A stretch of 64,000 bases of DNA from Septoria linicola (Eukaryota; Ascomycota; Dothideomycetes; Mycosphaerellales; Mycosphaerellaceae): contig CP099426.1 in assembly GCA_024114885.1 (NCBI GenBank), forward strand, positions 434,001 to 498,000, read 5' to 3'. Below the pieces are notes generated by a model. The model was not told the origin of the DNA. It did no database searches and saw only the letters and a list, made by a program, of their open reading frames with translations. Below are positions 33,071-44,117 of this stretch, one piece after another (the first letter of the stretch is position 1; every line of letters begins with the position of its first letter). Both the position numbers and the translations under genes were made by a program.

Positions 33071-34072
33071 GCATGCGGAATCACTGTAAGGACAATAGTA
33101 AGGGTTATTGAACTATGAGAAATCTTCATGTCTCGGTGGGACGTATGGGCCTCGGTCTTCCAGACGCTGTCAACGCTGGCAAGCTACGACACACTCGATG
33201 TCAGATGCGGCTTCACACATGCGCAGACTCCAGACTTCTCCAAGCATCACCTTACGCAGAGTTGCACAAATTACCCGATACCATCTCGATATCACGAATA
33301 CTCGTCAAGGGACGCGTCAAGAGCTTTTGAGGAGTGAGCGCGCTCATCTGATCACATCATTTGCTCACGGCCATACACCTGATGTCTATCGTTGCGATCG
33401 TGATAGCGTGACAGAGCGTGGAGGCATTTCATACAATCGCAGGGTTTATTGCAGGAACCTGGGTTGCCCTACTACATTTGGACTGCTTAGCTGAGCAGCA
33501 CATTTATCTCGTGCATTATTGCTAGCGGGTGCTGAGTTCACTCGGTGATGGAAGACGATGCTACGGGCTGAGAGATCAAGCATCTCGTGATACAGCTCTG
33601 TCTTCGGCGTCAAACGGTAGGTCATTCCGGACGTCGGAGTAGAACGGCTTACGGCCAGAGAAAAGAGTTCATGTGCCTGGCACAAGTGATGCTGGGTATA
33701 CACGCATGCAACATGCGCGTGAAAGCGGATGTGACATTGTCGCGAGTTCTTACAGTCGCTTTGAAGGACGGGTTGCTGGTGTCGTGGCTCGCAGAGGCAA
33801 CAGCATTGCGGTATAGTTCGCGCGAAGTCTAGATGTTCTGCTGAAGACGCAGCTCAAGGAACTCTTCTATCCCTGACCTAAGCTTGCTGACACAGGAATT
33901 CGACCAGCATGCCGGAAGTGAGACGATCAGGTGTATCCCGGCCCTCAGCTGGAGGCTAGAATTGAGTACGATAACAGAGACGATATGAATATGATCTCAG
34001 TTGTCGTTATGAGAGCCATCCGGTCATCTCATGCCCTCACGACTTCGAACTGTCATCTCGCGAACCAACATC

Positions 34073-37000
34073 ATGGCACAGGCGAAGGAGCTCACAAATC
34101 TGCCACTGCCCGCCTACATCGACCACCTAGCAACACTAGAACCAGATCAACCATTCGCAGAAGTCATAGCCGCAAACGATGGCACCTCACGCAAAATTAC
34201 CATCAAGCAATTGTCAGTGGCCATCAACAAGGCCGCATGGTGGCTTGACGAACGACTACGACATCTGTATCTGTCAAGGACATTCGCCTTCGTTAGCGCT
34301 GGGTCAGACCTACGATACTGGATACTGATGCTAGCAGGATGCAAGACCGGTCGACTGGCATTCTTTCCTTCTCCCAAGAATGATACTGATGCACAATGCT
34401 ACCTGTTCCAGAAGTACGCGTGCAAGATTCTCCTCCTGCCAAATGGTAGCTCAGTCAGGTCTGATTTGCAGGGTGTGATCGAGTCAGAGTCTTTGGCGTG
34501 CCTGGAAGTTCCAGAACTGGATTACTTCTTGTCCTTCGCGCCCGATCCGTATGTTTGGCACTGGGGACCGAAGACCATTGCGACAGAACCGCTTGTCGGA
34601 CTTCACTCCAGTGGTAGCACAGGACTTCCGAAGCCAGTCAAGGTCAAGCATGGCAATGCTCTGGCAATGGAGAAGTGGAAGCTCATCCCAGATCTGGGCC
34701 ACGGCAAGATCCATTTCTGTCATTGGACTGGTAAACGCGTGCTGCTCACTCTACCATTGTTTCATCTGGCTGCTATCAACCTGGTAATGGCTGCCATACA
34801 GAACCGCTTCCTGCTCGTCTTTCCACCTGCTGGTCCAGTGCCCATCAACGCACAGATGGTGTCTGACATCATCAACAAGACCAAGATAGACGTGTCGGCT
34901 ACGTCGCCGTCCATCCTAGCAGATATGGCTGCGGATCGGAAACTGCTTGGAACATTATCAAAGGTCGGCTGTGCTGCCTTTGGTGGTGGACCTTTGCCCG
35001 AAGAGGCTGGAGAGGCAATCCGCAGGAGAACACAAATACTAAGCATCATGGGCATGAGCGAGACCGGTATACTTCCTTGCGAAATACCTGACGATCGAGA
35101 TTGGCAGTACACTCACCTCTCGCCCGTGCTTGGTGCTGAACTGCGGCCAGCAGCAGACAACCTCTTTAGCTTGTTCTTCGTGCGCAACGAAGCGTGCAAA
35201 GACTACCAGGTTGCGTTCTTTACGTATCCAGAGCGGACCGAGTACGGCACTGGTGATCTGTTCTCCAAACATCCCACTCGGCCTGGTCTATGGAAGTGGG
35301 AAGGACGAAACGACGACATCATAGTGTACTCTACTGGCGAGAAGTACAATCCCACCCTCATGGAAAACCTGATCAATGGCCATCCAGCGATCTCAGCTGC
35401 CCTAGTGTGTGGCACTGGCCACCCCAATTCCGCACTGCTTGTAGAGCCTGCACATCCAGAAGTCGACCCCGATGACTTTGTTGAGGAGATCTATCCTCAC
35501 GTCAGGAAAGTCAATGCCAATGTACCGGCCTATGCGCGCATCGTGAAAGACATGATACTGGTCACTGAGCCGCGAAAGCCGCTGGCAAGAGCTGGCAAGG
35601 GTACAGTACAGCGGCAGGCTTCCACGGCGCTTTATGAGAAGGAGCTCAATGAGTTGTACGAATCACCAAGGGCTGGAAGGAAAGACTCGAAGGCATCAGC
35701 CTTTTCTGTCATCTCACTGCCTCGTGAAGCTTCACTGAGTCCCACAAGAGCAGCTCACTCGATTGAGTCGATCTCAAGTCCCAGCTCTGGTGCGGAGGTT
35801 GTCATCACATCTCGCGCGCTGGTGAGACAGCAGAATGGCAGTCCCTCAACAGCAAAGACTCGTCGACGATGGGGAGAATATGATACGCTTTCTCTCGCAC
35901 GACAGATTCTGGACATCCTGAAGTACAACTTCGGACTGACCATTGCCGCCGATCAGGACATTTTCGCAGCTGGGGTAGACTCTCTTGGAGTGACTACTAT
36001 TGTACGTGAACTCCAAAGGCTCTTGTCTCCGGGTGATCAAGCAGATCAATTCATTGCACCGAAAGTCGTCTACCAGAATCCCACAGCCATCGGCCTTGCT
36101 GCTTTCTTGTGTGGCGATGCTGCCGAAGAGATCTGTGCCGAGGAGCAAATGCAGAAGCTGTTTGAGAAGTACACCGTGAATCTGCCCATCACAGCACGAG
36201 TTCCTCTTGTGCCGAATCAGTCTGCCAAAATCGTTGTCCTCACTGGGTCCACTGGCTCCTTTGGCACTTACATCCTCGATTCTTTGCTTCGAGATGACAC
36301 TGTTGCTGAGATTATCTGTCTCAACAGGCGCGTCAATGCTGCAGAAGTGCAAGCTCGCTCATTGATTCGCAAAGGGATGTCAGCAAACTTTACCAAGAAG
36401 AGTGTGACGTTCACAGTCTGCGATCTCTCTCGTCCCTACCTTGGTCTTGACATTGCAGACTACAAGGACTTCCTCGGTCGAGCCACCCACATCATCCACA
36501 ACGCATGGAACGTCAACTTCAATCTTCCACTGAGCTACTTCGACACGCCCCACATCCAAGGTGTCAGACAGCTTATAGACTTCTCGGCGCGATCGAAGTA
36601 CGGCGCGATGATATTCTTCATTTCCTCGATTGGTGCAGTATCCGACTTCCGCCAACCATTGGCAGCTGATGGTAAAGCTCGACCAATACCAGAAGTGGCG
36701 ATCGAAGACTGGACTGCTGCATCACAAGAGGGGGGATATGGGCAGTCCAAGCTGGTCGCCGAACGGATCCTCGCTGCTGCTGCCAAGAACGCAGGCATTC
36801 CATCTGCGATTTGCCGATTTGGACAAATTGCTGGACCGAGTCCTGGTGATGGCGACTGGCAGAGGAACGAGTGGCTACCGACTCTTGTGGTCTCGTCTCG
36901 CAACATGGGATGCTTGCCTACTTCGCTGGGCTCGTTCAATAATGTCGATTGGGTGCCGATCGATCTTGCCGCAAAGGTCGTCCTCGAATTTGTACATCAT

Positions 37001-37405
37001 GCAACAAAGAAGCTGCAGGTAAGCGTTGACCGTTTCGAGCAAGCATGGTGCAGTCTTTCTGACAGTCCACAGACATCAACGAGCCTTGCCAGCCAGACAG
37101 TCGTCTATCATGCCGTCAACCCACGGCCAACACCGTGGCAGTCCCTACTTCCCGCAGTGCAGGCTAGCCTCGCCGTGCAAAAGACTGTGCCATTCCAGGA
37201 GTGGATCGACATCTTGGCCAGGCTCGGTGACCAGGACATCAACCAGTATCCTGCTGTCAAGCTGGTCAGCTTCTATCGAAGCTTGATTGCAGCAGATGAT
37301 GTACGGCTAAACACTCTGGAAAGTCAGAGAGCGAGTTGGACCTTGAAAGAGTTGAAGCCGGTGACAGGTGACATGTTAAGGGGTTGGATTCGCCGGTGGT
37401 TTTGA
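34073..37405 (+). CDS. NRPS-like reductase, domains A-T-R (carboxylic acid reductase type)
   Basis: A single exon of 1110 aa from the ATG at 34073; an in-frame ATG at 34031 would add 14 residues. The adenylation domain (1-550) has HSSGSTGLPKPVKVKHGN near 176, GMSETGILP, and YGTGDLFSKHP with GRNDDIIV. The thiolation domain has AAGVDSLGVTT with the phosphopantetheine Ser at 637. The thioester-reductase domain begins VVLTGSTGSFGTYILDSLL near 720 and has FFISSIGAVSDF and the catalytic Tyr-x3-Lys (YGQSK, 889-893). There is no condensation domain. Such enzymes activate an acid (aryl or amino acid) and release it reductively with NADPH as an aldehyde or alcohol. No tailoring genes lie within 3 kb. 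Confidence 0.93.
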   Translation: MAQAKELTNLPLPAYIDHLATLEPDQPFAEVIAANDGTSRKITIKQLSVAINKAAWWLDERLRHLYLSRTFAFVSAGSDLRYWILMLAGCKTGRLAFFPSPKNDTDAQCYLFQKYACKILLLPNGSSVRSDLQGVIESESLACLEVPELDYFLSFAPDPYVWHWGPKTIATEPLVGLHSSGSTGLPKPVKVKHGNALAMEKWKLIPDLGHGKIHFCHWTGKRVLLTLPLFHLAAINLVMAAIQNRFLLVFPPAGPVPINAQMVSDIINKTKIDVSATSPSILADMAADRKLLGTLSKVGCAAFGGGPLPEEAGEAIRRRTQILSIMGMSETGILPCEIPDDRDWQYTHLSPVLGAELRPAADNLFSLFFVRNEACKDYQVAFFTYPERTEYGTGDLFSKHPTRPGLWKWEGRNDDIIVYSTGEKYNPTLMENLINGHPAISAALVCGTGHPNSALLVEPAHPEVDPDDFVEEIYPHVRKVNANVPAYARIVKDMILVTEPRKPLARAGKGTVQRQASTALYEKELNELYESPRAGRKDSKASAFSVISLPREASLSPTRAAHSIESISSPSSGAEVVITSRALVRQQNGSPSTAKTRRRWGEYDTLSLARQILDILKYNFGLTIAADQDIFAAGVDSLGVTTIVRELQRLLSPGDQADQFIAPKVVYQNPTAIGLAAFLCGDAAEEICAEEQMQKLFEKYTVNLPITARVPLVPNQSAKIVVLTGSTGSFGTYILDSLLRDDTVAEIICLNRRVNAAEVQARSLIRKGMSANFTKKSVTFTVCDLSRPYLGLDIADYKDFLGRATHIIHNAWNVNFNLPLSYFDTPHIQGVRQLIDFSARSKYGAMIFFISSIGAVSDFRQPLAADGKARPIPEVAIEDWTAASQEGGYGQSKLVAERILAAAAKNAGIPSAICRFGQIAGPSPGDGDWQRNEWLPTLVVSSRNMGCLPTSLGSFNNVDWVPIDLAAKVVLEFVHHATKKLQVSVDRFEQAWCSLSDSPQTSTSLASQTVVYHAVNPRPTPWQSLLPAVQASLAVQKTVPFQEWIDILARLGDQDINQYPAVKLVSFYRSLIAADDVRLNTLESQRASWTLKELKPVTGDMLRGWIRRWF

Positions 37406-38561
37406 GGGTGTCTTGTGTAACTTGTGCAGTTGTGTAACCACGATGCGATAATGCAGTTGCTGAGCATCCTGAAGAATGTTGCTGAAGTCCCATTACTTCT
37501 GGTGTACCCACATGGCTGACCATAGGTATTTCACGATGTGTATCGCTTGTCATCACAGGAGCGGCTAGCATCATTAGTGATCAATGACAAGCTGATATAG
37601 TAAACGTCTGCAGAATCAAGGTCGAAGCTCGATGTACAGCTCACATTTTCCCGGCAGGATCCGCAGTCCTGCAGTCCATTAAGGTCGAGACCTTGGCCAG
37701 TTATATATTCCTTCTATTCTCCTCCTCTGTCTCATCATCTTCCTACGAGCATCCTGATCGCTTTTGCTGCTCTCTTTGGATGTATTGCTGGTCTGTATGA
37801 TCGCAAATGTTCTACTCGCAGTTTAGCTAAACTTGCTTGCCCAGGGCGCTCTGCGTCCAACGAAGACGATAACCTCTTTGAGTCAATGCAAGCTACATGT
37901 ACGAACCACCCGTACTACAAGAGGCACATGCAGAGTAATGTGCTCTGGTGTCAGTATTGGATGAGAAACATGGCCGGCAATTGTTGACTGCTAGGTCACC
38001 TCGCATTTCGGATCCGGAGTGCGACGGACCGGTTTAGCCATGCAGCACTGTTGAGCCGACTACCAACAACAACACTCTTCAACACTCTGTGCTATTGCAG
38101 ATGTCGCCATGTGAAGCTCGACTTACGAAGCCGCCCGAAGTGTTTCGAAGATGCTGCTGAACAACTTACATCTGTTTTAGGCAACTGAATCCATCCGGGA
38201 ATTTCCCTTCGCATCGGGATGGGCACGCCGTCCACCCCAGCACCTGGTATACAACAACGTCGATTAAGCCCGCGATGCTTCCGCAATCCCCTCTTCTGTA
38301 TGCCAATACTATATGAGGGGACTAAGACTGTCCTATGAGAGGACTTTGCCATGGCTTATCCTGGTACTTTCCTGGAGCTCAGGATCTCGGACGCGCGCAA
38401 GACCCCGCTTGATTGGCATCGATCCTTGTTGAATGCTGAGTCTGACACCACATATTAGCAGCACGCAATGCCTCCAGAAGAGCTGTTCTGCAGTCCTCGT
38501 CAATTCGATCGAAGCAATTTTTCCTACGCAGTCCCGCGAACGCACCAAACCCGCCGACAAA
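37406..38561. other. Intergenic, 1.15 kb
   Basis: A TATA-like TTATATATT (37701-37709) followed by a pyrimidine-rich leader looks like a promoter, but no ORF follows it; the first ATG at 37779 is closed after a few codons. The right part is the promoter of the GFA gene. Confidence 0.4.
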
Positions 38562-39119
38562 ATGTCTTACCTCAACCTCCACCCAGATCTTAACAATGGC
38601 TTGACGAAAGGCAACCCCAACTTCAGCGGTGGCACTCTCGAATGCCACTGCACCTCGAACAAGGTCAAGGTTGAGATCAAGGGAAATGTGGCTCATAACC
38701 ACGCATGCGGTTGTTCAAAGTGCTGGAAGCCAAGCGGAGCCCTCTTCTCCATCGTAGGAGTGGTGCCTGTAGACAATCTCAAAGTTGTTGCAAACAGCCA
38801 GAAGCTATCTGTTGTCGACACAAATGCTCCAATTCAGCGAAACGCGTGCAAGGACTGCGGCGTGCATCTGTTTGGCCGAATCGTCAAGGACCACCCATTC
38901 AAGGGCTTGGACTTCATCCACGTTGAGCTCAGCAAGGAGCAAGGATGGCAGGAGCCACAGTTTGCTGCATTTGTGAGCAGCATAATCGAGCAGGGCTTCG
39001 ATGCGGGCAAGATGGACCAGGTGCGAAGCAAGTTCAAGAGTCTCGGACTTGAGACGTATGATTGCCTGAGCCCAGCTTTGATGGATCTGATCGCTTCGTA
39101 TACTGCAAAGTCGAAGTAA
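38562..39119 (+). CDS. GFA-family protein (glutathione-dependent formaldehyde-activating enzyme-like)
   Basis: A single exon of 185 aa, MSYLNLHPDLNNGLTKGNPN. The GFA fold's zinc ligands are visible as LECHCTS, HACGCSKCWKP and NACKDCGVHLFGRI. KGLDFIHVELS and a C-terminal helix (FDAGKMDQVRSKFKSLGLET) follow. The size matches S-(hydroxymethyl)glutathione synthase, which speeds formation of S-hydroxymethylglutathione from formaldehyde and glutathione. The length and GNPNFSGGTLECHC match true Gfa rather than the shorter CENP-V-like relatives. The longer upstream frame (from 38433) is leader. Confidence 0.9.
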   Translation: MSYLNLHPDLNNGLTKGNPNFSGGTLECHCTSNKVKVEIKGNVAHNHACGCSKCWKPSGALFSIVGVVPVDNLKVVANSQKLSVVDTNAPIQRNACKDCGVHLFGRIVKDHPFKGLDFIHVELSKEQGWQEPQFAAFVSSIIEQGFDAGKMDQVRSKFKSLGLETYDCLSPALMDLIASYTAKSK

Positions 39120-40084
39120 GTGCTCCCCAAGCGATGCTTGCGTAATCCGTGGGCTTATTGAACGTAAGGCTAACAACTGGGCAAACCCAGGCTGTAGAGG
39201 ATGTTGAACAACCGAGACGCTCGAGTCGTGACGAAGAGGCGGCTGCGCAGGCCCAAAGTGATGACGGCCGTGGCTGGGTCTTGCTCTGGAGATGGTTGGG
39301 AATCGTGAAGAAGCAAAAGTCACACTCGAAGCTGTAGGATCTTGCTAAATGTCATTGCGTTATACTGGTCAATTTTTGACAGGTTCCGAACATATTCGTC
39401 CATGGGCGCAGCTGTTCAAGGTAGACTGACGAGGTCGATGGTTGCCGCAGCCAGAACCTGTTGCTGCTCCCAAGCTGTTCGCGAGGGATAAGTCGATGCC
39501 AGACTGTGAACGCGATGCGCATCCGTTGAGGCTTACTATTGTGCTTTATAGCGCCACTCTCCTTGGCCCGGAGCTCGATAAATGTGCTGCCACAATGTGT
39601 CGATGATGCATTCAGAACAAGATCTGCTTCTCGGTGTTTGTCGTTGCCGAGCTTTCCATTTTGTCCTCCACTTCCCGGCCCCAACACCCCTCTCTGCTCA
39701 TCATCACAGCACTTTGTCAGTCCACTCGCCCCAGAACAAGCGTCACCACAATTGTCTCCACGAATGCAATGCGACCATACCACACGTGGACCAAGCGTCT
39801 GACTGTCCTGCATTAGCAGCGGGGAACCATGCAGGCAAGCAATGGCAAGCAATTCTTCCGTTACATCACCATCACGAGCTTCCTAGCCGGTAATGCAAGG
39901 CTTCGTACCTGATCTGCCTTATAAACTTCCTGTCTTGGCCAGTATGATCCGCTATCCGGATGGTGTAATGTAAGTTTCGGAGCGTAACGCAGCGAGGGCG
40001 AGGTAGTACATATGTTGGCCATCAGCTCCAAGCACTCGCAGCGCACACATTCGAGGCTCAAGCTCTCGCGTTTTCCAAGACAGC
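39120..40084. other. Intergenic, 965 bp
   Basis: 3' UTR of the GFA gene and promoter of the GH35 gene. ORFs on both strands near 39350-39890 overlap each other and lack domains. Confidence 0.45.
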
Positions 40085-43000
40085 ATGTTGTTCAGGAAGC
40101 TGTGCTTGGCAGCTCTGCTGTCCGTGGCAGCCGTGGAGACTGCTGCATTGGCCATTGGCGGCAAGCCGAACATGATGATTAAGCCCTACAAAAGGAACGA
40201 GCCTTTGCAGGACGTTGTGACATGGGATGAAGTATGTCAATGCGAGACATGCAATAAGGACGCGGCTAATGATGGCAGCACTCACTCTTCGTTCATGGCG
40301 AGCGTGTTCTATTCTACTCAGGTGAATTTCATCCGTTCAGACTGCCAGTGCCCGGCCTCTGGCTTGATGTCTTCCAGAAGATCAGGGCTCTTGGCTACAA
40401 TGGCGTATCAGTCTATTGGGATTGGGCATTGCTCGAGGGAAAGCAGGGCGACTTCTCAGCCGAAGGTATCTTCGCTCTGGAACCCTTCTTTGAGGCAGCC
40501 CAACAAGCCGGCATTTTCATTCTGGCCAGGCCTGGTCCATACATTGTAAGCTGGTCAGCCGAGAGTCGAAGCCACATTGCGCTGACGCATAGATGAACAG
40601 AACGCAGAAGTTTCGGGAGGTGGCTTTCCAGGTTGGCTGCAGCGAAACCCTGGCAAATTGCGGACGAGAGATCCACGCTTCCTTGAGGCCACTGACAACT
40701 ATGTTGCAAGCATGTCTAAGATCATCGCCAAGGCACAAATCACGAACGGCGGTCCAGTTGTTCTGCTTCAGCCAGAAAATGAATACTCCCAAGCTACTGC
40801 AGATACGCCGGAGTTCCCAGACTCTGTCTACTGGTATGTTGTCAAGTTTCCACACGGCCAGCAAAATACTGATCATGGTCTCTACCACACAGGCAGTATG
40901 TCGAAGACCAGTATCGTAATGGCGGCATCATAGTGCCCATGATCTCGAACGATGCATACCCGCACGGGTACTTTGCTCCTGGTCCGCCTGCTCTCTACAA
41001 CGCAACGATCGATATATACGGCCACGATGGCTACCCACTCGGCTTTGATTGTGCAAACCCCTACACTTGGCCGGACAATGCCCTACCCACTTACTATGGT
41101 GATCTTCACCGCAATCAGAGTATCAGCACACCTTACTCGGTCATTGAGTTTCAGGGTGGTAGCTTTGATCCTTGGTGAGTCCTCAAAACACCACTTCAGG
41201 TCTTACTCTGTGGCTGATACGTCAAAGGGGTGGACTTGGATTCGCGCAGTGCACCAAGCTGTTGGGCCCAGAATTCGAGAGGGTGTTCTACAAGAATGTG
41301 TACAGCTTCGGTGTCACAATTTTTAACATTTACATGACATACGGTGGTACTAACTGGGGAGGTATTTCGCACCCTGGCGGTTACACCAGTTACGACTACG
41401 GTGCCGTGATCACTGAAGAACGTGGAGTGGACCGAGAAAAGTACAGCCAAGCCAAACTCTTGGCAAATTTCCTCCTAGCATCGCCAGCATACTTGACTGC
41501 CGTGGCCCAGGACAACGACTATGCCAACGGATCCTACACTGGCGATAGCGCTATCGCGACGACAGCTTTGCTGGGCAACTGGACCAACTTCTTTGTAGTC
41601 CGACACGCTGCTTACAACTCCCTGGAAACCACTGAGTACAGTATCACACTTCCTACAAGCAAGGGCAACATCACCGTGCCACAACTTGGCGGGAAGTTGT
41701 CACTGCACGGAAGGGACTCGAAGGTCTACGTTACTGACTATGATGTCGGTGGCAGCAACCTGCTCTACTCGACTGCCGAAATCTTTACATGGAAGAAGTA
41801 CGGCGACAAGCGAGTTCTCGTCATCTACACTGGTCCAGGCGAGACGAATGAACTTGCCTTCACCTCGTGTAGCAAGGCTACTGTCGTCGAGGGCTCTGGT
41901 GTGGACATTAAGAACAAGAATGATGCGACCATACTGCACTTCGAGACAAGCACCTCTCAGAGAGTCGTGGACATCGACGATGATCTCACGGTGTTCATCG
42001 TGGATCGCAACAGTGCTTACGACTACTGGGTTGCGGACTCCGGCGCGATGCCCTCCGTGTCTGCACCCATCATCAAGGCTGGCTATCTGATTCGCAACGC
42101 GACTGTTGAACACGATGCGCTTCATCTTGTCGGCGACCTCAACGCTACAACTCCGATTGAAATCATTGGAGGTGCACCGCAACCACTTGGCAAGCTGACT
42201 TTCAACGGCAAGGAGCTACAGTTCAAGCAGTCCAACGCTGGGGTTGTTACCGCCACAGCAGACTACACCAGACCCGATTATTCTATTCCAGATCTCAGTG
42301 CTACGCAATGGAAAGTCCTCAACACTCTCCCGGAAGCTCAAGCAGACTACGACGACAGCAAGTGGCCCGCAGCGGACCTGACCTTCAGCAACAACACTGC
42401 TCGTAACCTTACGACACCAACCTCCCTGTATGCAAGCGACTATGGATTCCACACTGGGAACCTCATCTTTCGAGCGCACTTCACAGCTACTGGTAATGAA
42501 TCATCTGTCTTCCTCTGGACACAAGGTGGCTCGGCATTTGGTCACTCCGTCTGGCTCGATGGCAAGTTCGTTGGCTCTTTTGCAGGTGCTGCAATTTACA
42601 GTAACACAAACGCAACTTACCAGCTTCCATCCACCACTGCCGGCAAAGAATCTGTACTTACGGTGCTCATTGACAACCAAGGACTCGATGAAAATGGCCA
42701 AGCTGGTCAAGCGCAGATGAAGAACCCTCGTGGGGTTCTGGACTACAGCGTTGCAGGTCATGCAAAGTCTGACGTGAAGTGGAAGCTCACTGGTAACCTC
42801 GGCGGCGAGGACTACAAGGATCGTGCTCGTGGTCCACTCAATGAGGGAGGTCTTTACGCCGAACGACAAGGTTACCACCTGCCTGGCGCACCCATAGACA
42901 GCTGGAAGTCCTCTGGAGGACCCTCAGAAGGTCTGTCTGCTCCTGGCGTTGCTTTCTACGCTGCAAACATCAAGCTCGACTTTCCTACTGGCTACGACAT

Positions 43001-43337
43001 TCCTCTTGCTTTCTCTTTCAACAATGCTACGGCAAATGGCACGTCAAGCACCAACGGCACTCTGGCCACTGCCTATCGTGCGCAGCTGTATGTCAATGGC
43101 TACCAATTCGGCAAATATGTTCACAACATCGGCCCTCAAGACGTCTTTCCCGTTCCCGAGGGCATTTTCAATCATCGAGGCGACAATTACATTGCTGTCA
43201 GTTTGTGGGCGTTGGAAGAAGGAGGCGCGAAAGTTGATGGATTGAAGCTAGTCGCTCAGTCAGAAGTCCAGACCGGGTATGGAGCGGTCGAAGCAAGTCC
43301 TCAGCCTGCGTGGGAAGAGCGCGAAGGCGCATACTAG
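40085..43337 (+). CDS. Secreted beta-galactosidase, glycoside hydrolase family 35
   Basis: Five exons (40085-40231, 40279-40545, 40601-40833, 40893-41174, 41228-43337) give 1012 aa, the usual fungal GH35 length. A signal peptide (MLFRKLCLAALLSVAAVETA) leads to the TIM barrel with GEFHPFRLPVPGLW, YNGVSVYWDWALLEGK and [20 protein letters not shown]. The acid/base Glu is in LLQPENEYS (near 198) and the nucleophile Glu in VIEFQGGSFDPWGG (near 300). YGGTNWGGISHPGGYTSYDY closes the catalytic part; beta-sandwich domains follow, with many N-x-S/T sites. It hydrolyses beta-galactosides such as plant cell-wall galactan side chains. Confidence 0.96.
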
Positions 43338-44117
43338 GTGGACTTTACTGAATATAAAAGCATACTATCTGATGAAGTACTCGAGTGAATATCAATATGC
43401 TTCATGACTCTCGAGAGAAGTCGTTAATGCGATGCCGAAGACCACATGTTGCGCTCTTGACGGGACCACTCCCACTCCTTCTTCATAGGTCTAAGCCACC
43501 ATGAGATCTACCAGGGTAAGTGGTGCCATGAGCCAAGAATAACAGGTGCTCGGATGCGGGATTCTCTGAACATCCGAAACCGAGTCGCGAGAATTTTCGA
43601 GCAAAATCACTGCTCGTGCTGATGTGCAAAGGCCCCTACTCAAGAAGCAATTCCGAATCAGACATGAGATCACGACATCGAGACAGCCGGAAGCACACTT
43701 AATGAATCAGAGAATGGAAGTCTTTGAGCCCAAGATTGCTGTCCCACTAGCCTGGTCTTGTCCTAAGCCCTAGACCGTGCTGGTCCATCAACGCGTGGGC
43801 AACCGGGGTAGAGGACGCGTCACCTGCCATCTCCAAGCAAACTCTAGGTCTAGCCACCGAGTAGAGAAACCTATGCATTTCATACGCCATGTCTCGCAGC
43901 ACACCATGAACAAGAAAGTACGCTTGTCCTCACGACGACAGCGCAACTTCAACAAGCCACGCGCGCAGACGGACGAAGCCGATTCATCCACGAGTAGCGC
44001 GTGCAGTGGCAAACTCTCTGTGGTAAGACGGACAGAAGACTCCGTTCTCCTTGTTTTATCTTATACCAACTTCTCAACTCACCCATACGCTCATTACCAC
44101 ATTTTTCTTTAGCCACA
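43338..44117. other. Intergenic, 780 bp
   Basis: The right end has a pyrimidine-rich leader and TTATACC (44061-44067) upstream of the BBE oxidase start. No ORF is supported. Confidence 0.45.

Larger units (their letters stand above)
31547..34072. other. Gene-poor stretch, 2.5 kb
   Basis: No supported gene lies between the small membrane protein and the NRPS-like gene. It contains a short AGTACAY repeat, a RIP-like island (32440-33070) and about 1 kb of normal-composition sequence upstream of the NRPS-like gene. The ORFs seen here overlap each other in several frames and have no domain. Confidence 0.5.

Noticed and set aside
34031..34072. Upstream in-frame ATG of the NRPS-like gene
   Set aside because: It would add 14 residues without resemblance to the family; the ATG at 34073 fits better.
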